61,513 nt of DNA from the NCBI GenBank assembly GCA_964615445.1, contig CAZTOK010000005.1, forward strand, positions 1-61,513, given 5' to 3'. Below the pieces are notes generated by a model. The model did not search any database. It was not told the origin of the DNA and was given only the letters and a program-made list of their open reading frames with translations. This document shows positions 1 to 9,100 of this stretch, piece by piece; within the stretch, counting starts at the first letter, position 1, and each line of letters opens with the position of its first letter. A program made the position numbers and the translations under genes. This stretch comes from JALRBM01 sp964615445 (GTDB taxonomy: Bacteria > Patescibacteriota > Saccharimonadia > Saccharimonadales > Saccharimonadaceae).

Positions 1-263
1 CCGAAAAAGAGACCCTACTGGTGGACCTCCTCCAGGAAGGCACAAAAGAGCTCGCGCTTGATGCACTGTTGGTTATTGATGGCGATAAAACAAGCATTGG
101 TACCCCAACGGTAAAAGGTGTGAAAGTTACCGCTAAGGTAGTAGAAGAGCTTGTAAAGGGTGATAAAATACGCGTGATTCGTTATAAATCGAAAAAGCGT
201 GTTCATAAAGAAAATGGTCATCGCCAGAAATATAGCAAAATCGAAATAGTTTCTATTAAATAG
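1..263 (+). CDS. rplU: Ribosomal protein bL21, 5' end cut by window edge
   Basis: This is the C-terminal 86 residues of large-subunit protein L21, a 23S rRNA binding protein. The frame is open to the left edge (codons from base 3), so the start lies outside. The segment IGTPTVKGVKVTAKVV and the basic tail containing KKRVHKENGHRQKYSKIEI are the family's characteristic end. L21 is about 100 aa, so only some 15-20 residues are missing. L27 (rpmA), usually the next gene, is instead about 43 kb away on the other strand. A hairpin with a T run follows the stop. Confidence 0.93.
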   Translation, partial: EKETLLVDLLQEGTKELALDALLVIDGDKTSIGTPTVKGVKVTAKVVEELVKGDKIRVIRYKSKKRVHKENGHRQKYSKIEIVSIK

Positions 264-271
264 TTGAAATT

Positions 272-316
272 TCCTCGATATTGCGGCGTGGTCACAATGT
301 AATTCGAGGATTTTTT
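272..316 (+). terminator. Probable rplU terminator overlapping the next gene's RBS
   Basis: TCCTCGA (272-278) pairs with TCGAGGA (304-310), with a weaker inner ATTG/CAAT pairing, followed by six T. The 3' arm holds GAGG, the only Shine-Dalgarno-like sequence before the ATG at 318, so the same structure could both end rplU transcripts and mask the next start. Confidence 0.5.
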
Positions 317-317
317 A

Positions 318-2099
318 ATGGAAGTAAAACAGAAAAAGCAATTCATCTCTCTTAGAGCGTATGTACGCTTTATTGCACAGCACAAGGGCCGATTTTTGAC
401 TGTATTGTTGCTATTTGTGCTAGCAGATGCACTCCTTGCCGTTGTGCCGATATTTGTTGGTCAGTTTGTGGCGGCGCTTGCTGAAAATCAACTTTCTCCT
501 AGCCATGTATATGCGCTTGTGGGAATACTTATTGCGCTGAGCGTTGGTCATGATATGATGTGGCGCAGTGGTGAATGGGCCTACCGCGCGCTTTTAAATA
601 GTAAAGCGTATCAGTTTGAAAGCCTGGTATTTCAAGCGGTGATTGCGAAGCCGTATCCGTATTTTGTTGATAAATTTACTGGTAAAATTAGTAGTTATAT
701 TACGGGTATTAGCCGTGATTTTCGCGAATTTGTAGAGGCAATTTGCTATCAATATGCCGACCTAGTCATTAAACTGCCGACTATCGGCGTGATAATGTTC
801 ACGGTGAATATTCCAACTGGGGTTATTTTTATAGTCTCAATTTTCATTATGTTTGTGGCTGGGAAAAAGCTGGTGCGATATAACGTTGCCTCGGAGCGTA
901 AGTTAACTGATCTCACCTCGAGTTTAGATGGGTACGTTATTGATGTTGTGGCGAATTTTGTAAGTGTGAAGGCATTTAGGCGCGAAAAACAAGAGCTTGA
1001 ATCGGTTATACGAAAACGCGATGATGTTGTAAAAGCATCGAATAGGCGTCTTATGTGGGACATTCTATTTTGGGGTGCTATGAGTATTGGAGTGCGTTGG
1101 GTAATCTGGCCAATTACTATCCTTGTGAATGTGTATCTCTTTTTGCACGGCCAATTAAGTCTGGCACAAATTACAACGTTTATGTCGACATTGCTTATTT
1201 TTACCGATTTTGTGTGGATGGTAATTTGGAACGTCTCGCAGTTCAATGTGAAACTTGGTCGCATTGAGGAATCATATCGATACTTGTTTGGTAGTGAGAA
1301 TATTGTCGGACAATCCCACGCAGTTCCGTATGTTTCTCACGTGCACCTTCAAAACACGCTCGAACTTCGCAGATTACAGTTTGCTTATCCAGATAAGCTA
1401 GATGAACCCGTGCTAAAAAACATCTCACTGACAATAAAAAAGAACGAGAAATTGGGAATTGTTGGTGCGAGTGGTAGTGGTAAAACAACACTTATTAAAC
1501 TGTTGCTTGGGTATTATGAATTGCCTAGAGCAATGGTGAGGCTTGATAGACGAGAAATTGATAATCGTGACCTCGTTGAGTTAATTGCGTATGTGCCACA
1601 AGATACACCACTATTTCACAGAAGCATTCGCGAGAATATTGCGTATGGGGCCGATGGCGAGGTGTCGGATAGGCAAGTGGAAGAAGCTGCAAAACGAGCT
1701 CACGCACACGAGTTTATTACCCATGTTCAAGATGGATATAATGCCTTAGTGGGTGAGCGCGGAATTAAGCTTTCAATGGGACAGCGGCAACGAATTGCGA
1801 TTGCTAGGGCGTTTTTGGACGAGAAACCAATCCTTATTCTTGATGAGGCCACAAGCGCACTTGATAGCGAGTCGGAAGTATTGGTGCAAAAGGCGCTTGA
1901 AGATTTATGGCATGATCGTACCGTAATTGCCATTGCGCATCGTCTCTCGACATTGCGTCATATGGACCGCATTGTAGTGATGGATGATGGTAGGGTGATT
2001 GAAGAAGGGACCCACCAACAGCTGCTTCGGAAAAAGGGTCGTTACTTTGCGCTGTGGCAGCATCAAAGTGGCGGCGTAATCCCTGAAGAAAACACTTAA
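318..2099 (+). CDS. ABC exporter, fused membrane and ATPase domains
   Basis: This 593 aa half-transporter has an exporter-type membrane domain (residues about 25-330, five or six hydrophobic segments) followed by an ATPase domain. Walker A is GASGSGKTT near residue 382, the signature near 483 reads LSMGQRQ instead of the usual LSGGQRQ, and Walker B with the D-loop is ILILDEATSALD near 505. Such proteins dimerise and export lipids, peptides or drugs; the substrate cannot be told from sequence. It stands alone between rplU and parA, with GAGG as a distant RBS. The Gly-to-Met change in the signature is unusual but the invariant Ser, Gly and Gln are kept. Confidence 0.88.
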   Translation: MEVKQKKQFISLRAYVRFIAQHKGRFLTVLLLFVLADALLAVVPIFVGQFVAALAENQLSPSHVYALVGILIALSVGHDMMWRSGEWAYRALLNSKAYQFESLVFQAVIAKPYPYFVDKFTGKISSYITGISRDFREFVEAICYQYADLVIKLPTIGVIMFTVNIPTGVIFIVSIFIMFVAGKKLVRYNVASERKLTDLTSSLDGYVIDVVANFVSVKAFRREKQELESVIRKRDDVVKASNRRLMWDILFWGAMSIGVRWVIWPITILVNVYLFLHGQLSLAQITTFMSTLLIFTDFVWMVIWNVSQFNVKLGRIEESYRYLFGSENIVGQSHAVPYVSHVHLQNTLELRRLQFAYPDKLDEPVLKNISLTIKKNEKLGIVGASGSGKTTLIKLLLGYYELPRAMVRLDRREIDNRDLVELIAYVPQDTPLFHRSIRENIAYGADGEVSDRQVEEAAKRAHAHEFITHVQDGYNALVGERGIKLSMGQRQRIAIARAFLDEKPILILDEATSALDSESEVLVQKALEDLWHDRTVIAIAHRLSTLRHMDRIVVMDDGRVIEEGTHQQLLRKKGRYFALWQHQSGGVIPEENT

Positions 2100-2116
2100 A
2101 CTTTTCACGCTCATGC

Positions 2117-2122
2117 TATAAT
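2117..2122 (+). promoter_or_regulatory. -10 box of the parA-parB operon
   Basis: TATAAT preceded by TGC (extended -10), 27 nt before the GTG start of parA. A second TATAAT at 2142-2147 lies too close to the start to be used for this gene. GGGA at about 2136-2139 can act as a weak RBS. Confidence 0.55.
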
Positions 2123-2149
2123 AGAGTAAAGAAAAGGGAAGTATAATCA

Positions 2150-2914
2150 GTGACGACCGTCATTTCAGTGACAAATCAAAAAGGTGGTGTGGGCAAGACG
2201 ACCAGTGCGGTGAATATTGCCTATTATTTGGCTAAGCAGGGGAGGAAAACGCTCCTGGTTGATTTTGATCCACAGGGCAATGCTACCAGTGGGCTTGGAG
2301 TGGATAAGCAGGGACTAACCGGTACAATGACCGAGGTTATTCTGGAAACCAAATTGCTCATGGATATCGTACTTCCTACCGAGCATAAAAATCTATTTCT
2401 TGCCCCCACCACTTCTCATCTCGCTAACACTGAAGTTGAGCTAGCCCAGGCAAACCGTCGATTCACACGGTTAAAAAATGCGATTAGTACGCTGAATGAT
2501 GCCTATGATTTTGTTATTATTGATAGCCCGCCAAGTTTGAGCCTTCTTACGGTGAATGGACTCATTGCGGCACGGTATGTGCTACTACCGGTACAGGCCG
2601 AGTTTTATGCACTTGAAGGGCTGGGTCAACTGCTTGAAACTATGAAATTAGTACGTAAAAGTATGAACCCAACGCTTGATCTTCTTGGAGTTCTGCCTAC
2701 AATGGTCGACGGCCGTACTACGCTGAGCGGTCAAGTGCACGAAGAGATTAAAAAGCACTTTCCAGGTAAGGTATTTAAGACCACCATTCCTCGCAATATT
2801 CGTCTTGCTGAGGCACCAAGCCATGGTTTGCCAGTAGGCGCTTATGATAAGTTTTCAAAGGGTGCGAGGGCGTATAAAGCAGTGACAAGGGAGGTATTGC
2901 AACGTGTCGACTAA
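2150..2914 (+). CDS. parA: ParA/Soj chromosome-partition ATPase
   Basis: This 254 aa protein is a deviant Walker A ATPase that moves or positions replicated origins with ParB. The N-terminus has the deviant Walker A KGGVGKTT (residues 10-17), followed by DFDPQGNATSGLG and the switch DSPPSLSLLTVNG. Length is typical of Soj-type proteins without an N-terminal HTH. The start is GTG, supported by the weak GGGA upstream and by the family N-terminus (ISVTNQKGGVGKT). It overlaps parB by 11 nt, as in other parAB operons. No parS-like palindrome was recognised in the window. Confidence 0.95.
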   Translation: MTTVISVTNQKGGVGKTTSAVNIAYYLAKQGRKTLLVDFDPQGNATSGLGVDKQGLTGTMTEVILETKLLMDIVLPTEHKNLFLAPTTSHLANTEVELAQANRRFTRLKNAISTLNDAYDFVIIDSPPSLSLLTVNGLIAARYVLLPVQAEFYALEGLGQLLETMKLVRKSMNPTLDLLGVLPTMVDGRTTLSGQVHEEIKKHFPGKVFKTTIPRNIRLAEAPSHGLPVGAYDKFSKGARAYKAVTREVLQRVD

Positions 2915-3794
2915 AAAAGGTCTAGGCCGTAGTTTTGATTCTTTGGTGCCAACTGAGCTATTTGATGAATCATTTGACCCAACCGCTGAGCAAGACGATA
3001 AAGTTAGTGAACTTCGTACTATTAAACTGAGCGAAATTAGTCCCGATCCAAACCAGCCTCGGCGAGCATTTGACGAATTAGCGCTTGAAGAACTTGCTAG
3101 TTCCATTAGAGAACATGGTATTTTACAGCCAATCGTCGTCACGCCTCGAGGGGGTGGTTACCAGATTGTTGCTGGTGAACGACGCTATCGAGCGGCTGAG
3201 AAAGCTGGACTTGGAAAGATTCCCGCTTTGGTGCGCACGCTCAGTGATCAACATAAGCTTGAACTTTCTTTAATTGAAAACCTGCAGCGTCGAGATCTTA
3301 ATGCTATGGAAACCGCGACAGCGTATTTAAAATTGCGCGACCAATTTAATCTTACTTTAGAGCAGATTGGTCAGCGGGTTGGTGGCAAGTCGATAAGTAC
3401 AATCAGCAATACGCTTCGACTGTTGCGTTTGCCTGAAGCTGTCCGTACGGCAGTTGTAGAAGGAAGATTGAGCGAGGGCCAAGCAAGGCCACTTGTCAAT
3501 CTGGAACCGAAAGTGATAGGTGAAGTACTGCCACTGATTTTGAAAGAAGAGTGGAGTGCGCGTAAAATTGAGCAGTACATTGTTCAGTTAAAAAAAGCGA
3601 CAGCATCACCCATTGAAAGTACGCGAAAGAAACAAGTTAAGATTCCGTATGAGGCTGATACGAATAAGTTTGCGAAACGGCTATCGGCCGATGTAAGTAT
3701 TAAAACCAATACCCGAGGTGCGGGACAGATTGTCATTAAATTTAAGGATGACCATGATTTTCAACGTATTCAAAAGCTTTTGGGTAACAATTAG
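2904..3794 (+). CDS. parB: ParB/Spo0J partition protein
   Basis: This 296 aa protein is the parS-binding CTPase partner of ParA. The ParB/Srx N-terminal domain includes ISPDPNQPRR and the CTP-binding motif GERRYRAAEKAG. The central HTH region contains ENLQRRDLNAMETA and LRLLRLP, and the C-terminal part is for dimerisation. The start overlaps parA, with a GGGAGG RBS inside the parA end. The stop codon overlaps the convergent lepB stop by 4 nt, leaving no room for a terminator between them. Confidence 0.95.
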   Translation: MSTKKGLGRSFDSLVPTELFDESFDPTAEQDDKVSELRTIKLSEISPDPNQPRRAFDELALEELASSIREHGILQPIVVTPRGGGYQIVAGERRYRAAEKAGLGKIPALVRTLSDQHKLELSLIENLQRRDLNAMETATAYLKLRDQFNLTLEQIGQRVGGKSISTISNTLRLLRLPEAVRTAVVEGRLSEGQARPLVNLEPKVIGEVLPLILKEEWSARKIEQYIVQLKKATASPIESTRKKQVKIPYEADTNKFAKRLSADVSIKTNTRGAGQIVIKFKDDHDFQRIQKLLGNN

Positions 3795-4393
3795 AACGTA
3801 CGGATTTTGTTAAGTGGATAAATGCGAAGACCCACAGGACCGATGACATCGTAATAAGGGATCAGACCGAGCCCGCTGCGTGAATCATAGGAAAAATCCC
3901 CTTGACGGTGATCGCCAGCGACGAAGAGCGTTCCGTCGGTGACGGTAGTATCGACATCACCACTCGTTGGCGAGCCTGGCTCGCCATGATTGGCGTCGTC
4001 GGGATGAAAACCATTAGGGTGGCTTGAATTATATACGGTGAGCACACCATCTTTTACAGTGACTCGCTCGCCAGGAAAAGCGATAACCCGTTTTACGATG
4101 TATTCTTCACCGGTTCCAGCGTTGTATTGAGGATTTTTAAAGACAATGACCTGTCCTCGATCGGGAATGTATGGTTTATTTTCAAGTTGAGCGATAGTGA
4201 CAGGGATGCGATTTACAATGAGACGGTCGCCAGTATAAAGCGTCGTCTCCATGCTTGGACCAAGCACATTGAAGCTACGAAAAACGTACGTGTTAATAAG
4301 TAACGTACCCACGAGCACGCATACAATAAAAATAATAATATTAAAGACGTCTTTAAAGAAGGGATGACGTTGTATAAAGGTGGCTTCTTCCAT
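3791..4393 (-). CDS. lepB: Signal peptidase I
   Basis: This 200 aa membrane serine protease removes signal peptides from secreted proteins. One N-terminal anchor (residues about 16-37) is followed by the catalytic Ser47 in GPSME and the general-base Lys101 in VKRVIAFPGE. The C-terminal box GDHRQGDFSYDSRSGLG matches the family GDN..S.DSR.fG box with a small insertion and His in place of Asn. It converges on parB with overlapping stops. There is no SD; a TATAGT box ends 8 nt before the ATG, predicting a leaderless mRNA. Confidence 0.93.
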   Translation of the reverse strand: MEEATFIQRHPFFKDVFNIIIFIVCVLVGTLLINTYVFRSFNVLGPSMETTLYTGDRLIVNRIPVTIAQLENKPYIPDRGQVIVFKNPQYNAGTGEEYIVKRVIAFPGERVTVKDGVLTVYNSSHPNGFHPDDANHGEPGSPTSGDVDTTVTDGTLFVAGDHRQGDFSYDSRSGLGLIPYYDVIGPVGLRIYPLNKIRTF

Positions 4394-4401
4394 GAGTATT
4401 T

Positions 4402-4407
4402 ACTATA
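4402..4407 (-). promoter_or_regulatory. -10 of lepB, leaderless type
   Basis: TATAGT on the minus strand, separated from the lepB ATG by 8 nt (AAATACTC) with no room for an RBS. Confidence 0.55.
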
Positions 4408-4474
4408 CACGGTTTTTCCACTGGCGAAAAGCAAAGTAGTTATGATTTTTATTCAAAAATCCATTCGAGTCGTA

Positions 4475-4480
4475 TATAGT
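4475..4480 (+). promoter_or_regulatory. -10 of the LCP gene
   Basis: TATAGT 14 nt before the ATG at 4495. The short stretch between has no SD-like sequence. Confidence 0.45.
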
Positions 4481-4494
4481 AAGATAAGTAATTT

Positions 4495-6168
4495 ATGACG
4501 AGACAAAATAATTCACTCGACGGATTTGTGCCGCGCCGCCCTGGTAGTCAGTTAGGTGAGCTTCATGAGCAGCCTAAGGTAGAAACAAGCCGGTTTTATC
4601 AACCAGATTCTCCAAAACGCGAGGCTGAAGCGCCTGTGCTACGAAGACCAAACGTTGGTATTGCTCGGAGTGATCTAGACGAGTCTCTTAAAGGAATTGA
4701 TGATGACGAGCCAGTAAAGGGCGGTAAAAAACGTCGAGCTGGCAAAAAAAGTGCGCCAAAGAGTAAACTTCGTCGCATTATTAAATGGGTGGTGATTTTG
4801 CTTGTTCTCATCGTTCTGGGTGTTGGTGGATGGATTGCATACAAAGCCCTGCATGCCAGCGGAAATGTGTTTAAGGGTAATATTTTAAGTATCTTCCAAA
4901 ATCAACCACTCAAGCAAGATGCGAATGGGCGCAGTAATATCTTGGTATTAGGTACTTCTCAGGATGACCCTGGCCACCAAGGCGCAAACCTGACCGACTC
5001 CATTATGATTTTGAGCATCGATCAGAAAAACAAAAATGCCTACATGATAAGTATACCGCGAGATATGGAAGTTCATTATGGACAAGCGTGTGCATCAGGC
5101 TACTCGGGTAAGATAAACGTTTACTATTCTTGCGTTGGTGGCGATGGAGGGAATGTTGATGCGGATCGTGCGGCACTTACAAAAACAGCTCAATTTGTCG
5201 GTGGCGTTGCTGGGCTTGATATTCAGTACGGTGTAAATGTTGACTATACGGTTATGCGCCAATTGGTAAATGCTGTTGGTGGTAGTATCACAGTTGATAT
5301 TGAAGGAAGCGGTGGTGCGCCTGGTATTTTGGACCAAAACTTTGATTGGAAATGTGGTTTAGGTGATCGGAAGGTGAGCCATGCTGAGCAGGTAAGACGC
5401 TGTCCACCGAATGGACATTTTATCGACTATCCAAATGGACCTGCAACGCTTGATGCAGAGCATGCCCTCTATCTTGCTCAGGCGCGCGGAGATTGTGTTC
5501 CTGTTGGATATAATCAATGTAAAGCAACCTATGGCCTTGGGCGGTCCAACTTTGATCGAGAACTTAACCAACAAAAGATCATAAAAGCTATTCGTGACAA
5601 GGCAATGAGTGGGGGGGTATTGACTGACATCGGCAAGGTAACCAGTCTGATTGATGCGCTTGGTGATAACTTACGTACTACCTTTGAGACAAGTGAAATC
5701 CAAACGCTTGTATCATTGGCGAAAGATATTAAAGATTCCGATATTCAATCAGTTAGCTTAATAGATGGTGATAATCCTATCATGACGGGTGATGGTCAAC
5801 CGTCTGCCGGCAGGTACAACTTTACAGACCTACAAGCATTCCTCCAGAAGAAGCTTAGTAGCAACCCTGTCGTTCGAGAAGGTGCAAATGTAGCGGTGTT
5901 CAACGGTTCTGGTGTTGTTGGAGTAGCACAAACTGCGGCTGAAAACTTAAAGAATCAAGGCTTTACGGTAAACAACGTCGACACGGCGCCGGCAGGAACC
6001 TATGCTAATGTTGAGCTATACCAAATTGGAACGGGTATGTCGGCAACTAAGGCGAAACTTGAGTCTCTCTATAGTGTAAAGACTAAAACAACAGCGCCTC
6101 CAGTGACGGCGCCGGGCGGTACAAATTTCGTGGTTATTATTGGGAAAGACCCTTCGGCCAAGCAGTAG
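4495..6168 (+). CDS. LytR-CpsA-Psr family wall-polymer transferase
   Basis: This 557 aa protein has a basic cytoplasmic tail (residues 1-95), one membrane anchor (about 97-115, VVILLVLIVLGVGGWIAY), an extracellular LCP domain (from NILVLGTSQDD through SIPRDMEV and the later ...QQKIIKAIRDKA segment) and a LytR_C domain near the end (VAVFNGSGVVGVAQTAAENL). LCP proteins transfer undecaprenyl-linked glycopolymers to peptidoglycan. Several cysteines in the LCP domain could form disulfides outside the cell. Its presence supports a monoderm wall bearing polymers. No SD precedes the ATG. Confidence 0.92.
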   Translation: MTRQNNSLDGFVPRRPGSQLGELHEQPKVETSRFYQPDSPKREAEAPVLRRPNVGIARSDLDESLKGIDDDEPVKGGKKRRAGKKSAPKSKLRRIIKWVVILLVLIVLGVGGWIAYKALHASGNVFKGNILSIFQNQPLKQDANGRSNILVLGTSQDDPGHQGANLTDSIMILSIDQKNKNAYMISIPRDMEVHYGQACASGYSGKINVYYSCVGGDGGNVDADRAALTKTAQFVGGVAGLDIQYGVNVDYTVMRQLVNAVGGSITVDIEGSGGAPGILDQNFDWKCGLGDRKVSHAEQVRRCPPNGHFIDYPNGPATLDAEHALYLAQARGDCVPVGYNQCKATYGLGRSNFDRELNQQKIIKAIRDKAMSGGVLTDIGKVTSLIDALGDNLRTTFETSEIQTLVSLAKDIKDSDIQSVSLIDGDNPIMTGDGQPSAGRYNFTDLQAFLQKKLSSNPVVREGANVAVFNGSGVVGVAQTAAENLKNQGFTVNNVDTAPAGTYANVELYQIGTGMSATKAKLESLYSVKTKTTAPPVTAPGGTNFVVIIGKDPSAKQ

Positions 6169-6174
6169 TAGTGT

Positions 6175-6180
6175 TATAAT
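6175..6180 (+). promoter_or_regulatory. -10 before the 259 aa membrane protein
   Basis: TATAAT ends 9 nt before the ATG at 6190. The intervening AGGGGAAGT could be a poor RBS, so the transcript is leaderless or nearly so. Confidence 0.45.
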
Positions 6181-6189
6181 AGGGGAAGT

Positions 6190-6969
6190 ATGGAGTTTTT
6201 AAAATCATCGAAACGTCGCTCATTCTTGAGCGAACTACTCTACATTACGCTGAACATTGCTTTAGCCGTAGCTATACTTGCAGTCGTGCTGGCTGTTGAG
6301 TCGCCGTTTGCGGCAGTGGCATTGGTTATTTTGAGTAAGTGGCGCGTTTTGGCTGTGCGCCCACGATATTGGTTTGCGAACGTTCAGGCAAATTTGGTTG
6401 ACATCATCGTTAGTCTGAGTATTGTTGTGTTGCTTTATGCAGCAAGTGGCGCATTTTTTGCTCAGTGCACTATTACGCTCCTCTATATCGTATGGTTACT
6501 GTTTGTTAAACCGCGTTCGAAGAGAGTCTTTATCGCTGTTCAGGCAGGAACGGCCATTTTTCTTGGTATAACAGCGCTTATGACATTATCGTACGATTGG
6601 ATAGCAACCCCCGTTATAGGACTTATGTGGTTGATTGGATACAGCGCAGCTCGCCATGTTCTTGGAAGTTACGAGGAGACGCACATATCTTTTTATAGTC
6701 TTGTATGGGGGATGGTCTTTGCCGAAATTGGATGGCTAGCATACCATTGGACGTTTGCCTATTCGCTTCCTGGCGTTGGAAGCATAAAGCTGTCTCAAAC
6801 AGCACTTATTGCAATAGCAGTAAGCTTTTTGGCTGAAAGAGTATATGCAAGCTATACGAAACACGGTTCAATTCGTTCGAATGACATTATTCTGCCGGCG
6901 CTTTTATCGGTAAGTGTGGTTATTATTCTGCTTATCTTTTTCAATACCATTAGTACTGGTGGCATTTAA
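6190..6969 (+). CDS. Polytopic membrane protein of unknown function
   Basis: This 259 aa protein has about seven hydrophobic helices across its length, with no recognised catalytic motif. A basic N-terminus (KSSKRRS) suggests it is inserted with the N-terminus inside. It sits 17 nt before htrA and may be co-transcribed with it. I do not recognise the family. Confidence 0.75.
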   Translation: MEFLKSSKRRSFLSELLYITLNIALAVAILAVVLAVESPFAAVALVILSKWRVLAVRPRYWFANVQANLVDIIVSLSIVVLLYAASGAFFAQCTITLLYIVWLLFVKPRSKRVFIAVQAGTAIFLGITALMTLSYDWIATPVIGLMWLIGYSAARHVLGSYEETHISFYSLVWGMVFAEIGWLAYHWTFAYSLPGVGSIKLSQTALIAIAVSFLAERVYASYTKHGSIRSNDIILPALLSVSVVIILLIFFNTISTGGI

Positions 6970-6986
6970 GCCTAGGCTCAGTTTAA

Positions 6987-8255
6987 ATGGATAAAGTAGA
7001 GGAAATGAAAGAGGATACAGCCAAAAAAACAAATGAAGCGGCAGCTCGTATTGTGCTTGACGAAAAGCAGCATGAAGTGCAAGTCGTAACGCCAAGAAAA
7101 CGAAAATTTCCAGCGCATTTTATTATTATTGGTGCCTGTGTAGTGTTATGTTTGTTTGCGGGTTTCGGTGGTGCTATTCTTTACAACTCCATTCATAGTG
7201 CGAATAGCCAAGGTCAAGTAGTATCGCAGCATCAAAGCGTTACTAACGATGGCAATAAAGTAGTTACTCAAGAGGAAGAAGACATTGCTGGTGTTGTAAG
7301 TAAGGTAAGCCCAAGTGTGGTGTCTATCGTGACTAAATCTCAAGTAGATTCTCAGTCGTTTTATAATAGCACTCAAGAGCAAGACGGAGCTGGTACGGGT
7401 ATTATTGTTGGAAAAGACGGCTATGTAATGACCAATAAGCATGTGATTGATGGTGCAAATACCATTACGGTTATCTTATCGGATGGAACAACATATACCA
7501 ACGTTAAATTGCTAGGCACGGACCCATTAAATGACGTTGCCTTTTTAAGGGTGGATGGGGTGAATAACCTCCCGGCCGCAGAACTGGGTGATTCGACGAC
7601 TATAAATGTTGGTGAAAAGGTGGTGGCAATTGGAAACTCGCTTGGACAGTATCAAAATACGGTCACGAGCGGCATTATTTCTGGTACGGGTCGACCAATC
7701 TCCGCTCAAGCGGGCAATTCGGTAGAAAACTTAACAGACCTAATTCAGACAGATGCTGCTATTAATCCAGGCAATTCTGGTGGTCCACTACTCAATTTAA
7801 AGGGTCAAGTGATTGGTATTAATACGGCCATTGCTCAAGATGCTCAAGGAATCGGCTTTTCTATCCCTATTAACGCGACTAAAGGTATTCTGAAGGGCGT
7901 TCTTGATAATGGCACCGTACAACGCTCGTATCTCGGTGTTAATTATATTCCTATTACTGCTGATGTTGCGTCACATTATGGTCTTCCTGTTAAAAAAGGC
8001 GCGTACGTATTCTCTGATAATGGTCAATCTGCCGTGGTAGGTGGAAGTCCTGCGGACAAAGCGGGTATTAAAGACAAGGATATTGTTGTAAAAGTAGGTG
8101 ATATCGACGTGGGCGATCAGGGAAGCGTCTCGAGCCTTGTGGGTGAATATGCACCAGGCGAGACAATTACACTTACATTGCTCCGCGGTAGTCAAATGTT
8201 GACAGTTAAAGTGACGCTAGCCGCATACCAAGGTCAAGCTGCTTCTCAAAACTAG
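6987..8255 (+). CDS. htrA: HtrA/DegP-type serine protease (S1C) with PDZ domain
   Basis: This 422 aa membrane-anchored protease handles misfolded extracellular proteins. A cytoplasmic tail is followed by one anchor (residues about 46-69), a trypsin-like domain with His152 (NKHVIDG), Asp183 (LNDVAF) and Ser264 (GNSGGPL), and one C-terminal PDZ domain with GSPADKAGIKDKDIVVKV. All three catalytic residues are intact. Its stop overlaps the convergent prmC stop by 4 nt. No SD is visible before the ATG, so it may be translated from the upstream message. Confidence 0.93.
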   Translation: MDKVEEMKEDTAKKTNEAAARIVLDEKQHEVQVVTPRKRKFPAHFIIIGACVVLCLFAGFGGAILYNSIHSANSQGQVVSQHQSVTNDGNKVVTQEEEDIAGVVSKVSPSVVSIVTKSQVDSQSFYNSTQEQDGAGTGIIVGKDGYVMTNKHVIDGANTITVILSDGTTYTNVKLLGTDPLNDVAFLRVDGVNNLPAAELGDSTTINVGEKVVAIGNSLGQYQNTVTSGIISGTGRPISAQAGNSVENLTDLIQTDAAINPGNSGGPLLNLKGQVIGINTAIAQDAQGIGFSIPINATKGILKGVLDNGTVQRSYLGVNYIPITADVASHYGLPVKKGAYVFSDNGQSAVVGGSPADKAGIKDKDIVVKVGDIDVGDQGSVSSLVGEYAPGETITLTLLRGSQMLTVKVTLAAYQGQAASQN

Positions 8256-9100
8256 GTTTTTTGTAAACAAACAATAAAATTACTAATAATACTAATAGTA
8301 AAATGATGGTCTTTCGCAAATGTGCTAAGTTTTCGATGTTGACGCGGGTCGGCTTCTAGTAAGAGGTAGCCGCCAGGTTTCATACGACTTTCGGCTTGAA
8401 GAATGAGCTTGCAAATAAGGTGTAACCCATTTTCAGAAGCGAATAACGCTAGCTCTGGCTCATGTTGTGTCTCTGGAGAACGTTCCCAGGCTAGGTCCAC
8501 GTAGGGCAAATTAGCAAGTATGATGTCTGGTGAGAAGGGATATTCACTTAAGAGATCACTTTGTATAGTTGAGACATTTGCTTTGAGGTTGGCAGCATTT
8601 ATTCTTGCTACTTGAAGTGCATGGCGGCTCACATCGCTCAGAGTAACATCGAGGTGGGGAAACTCGAGCTTTGCGGTAATACCAAGACAGCCACTGCCGG
8701 TCCCAATGTCTATAAGTCGGAGCTGATGCTTAAAAAGTGTTTCGCTCTGAAACAGTTTTTTTAGCAGTTCAATCATTGTTTCCGATTCGGGGCGTGGGAT
8801 GAGCACTGCGGGTGAGACGCGGAATAATCGACCGTAGAATTCTTTGTGGCCAATGATGTAAGCAATCGGAGTGCGGTCAAGTCGGAGACGTATCCTTGCA
8901 TCGGCAATTTCAAGCTCACGTGGCTGTAATGGTTCGTCGCCGTGAGCATGCAGGTAAGTGCGACTTTTACGTAATGTGTGGCCTAAAATTATCTCAGCAT
9001 CGAGCTTTGCAGAGCTAATACCAGCACCAACCAGCTGAACGGTTGCATCGTGAATCCATGCGTTAATTACTGGCGTTTTTGGCTGCAAGTTCTCGTTCAT
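8252..9100 (-). CDS. prmC: PrmC, release factor glutamine methyltransferase
   Basis: This 282 aa SAM-dependent enzyme methylates the Gln of the GGQ motif in RF1 and RF2. It has the SAM site DIGTGSGCLGI and the N-terminal helical domain (LDAEIILGHTL). The usual substrate-binding NPPY box reads NLPY (ANLPYVDLAW). It lies downstream of its substrate gene prfA and overlaps it by 38 nt. I chose the ATG at 9100 over a TTG at 9118 deeper inside prfA; neither has a clear RBS. Confidence 0.92.
   Translation of the reverse strand: MNENLQPKTPVINAWIHDATVQLVGAGISSAKLDAEIILGHTLRKSRTYLHAHGDEPLQPRELEIADARIRLRLDRTPIAYIIGHKEFYGRLFRVSPAVLIPRPESETMIELLKKLFQSETLFKHQLRLIDIGTGSGCLGITAKLEFPHLDVTLSDVSRHALQVARINAANLKANVSTIQSDLLSEYPFSPDIILANLPYVDLAWERSPETQHEPELALFASENGLHLICKLILQAESRMKPGGYLLLEADPRQHRKLSTFAKDHHFTISIISNFIVCLQKT

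Noticed and set aside
2142..2147. Second TATAAT before parA as a leaderless promoter
   Set aside because: Only 2 nt separate it from the GTG, too close for initiation at that codon.
2100..3800. parS sites near parAB
   Set aside because: No TGTTTCACGTGAAACA-like palindrome was seen in or around the operon.
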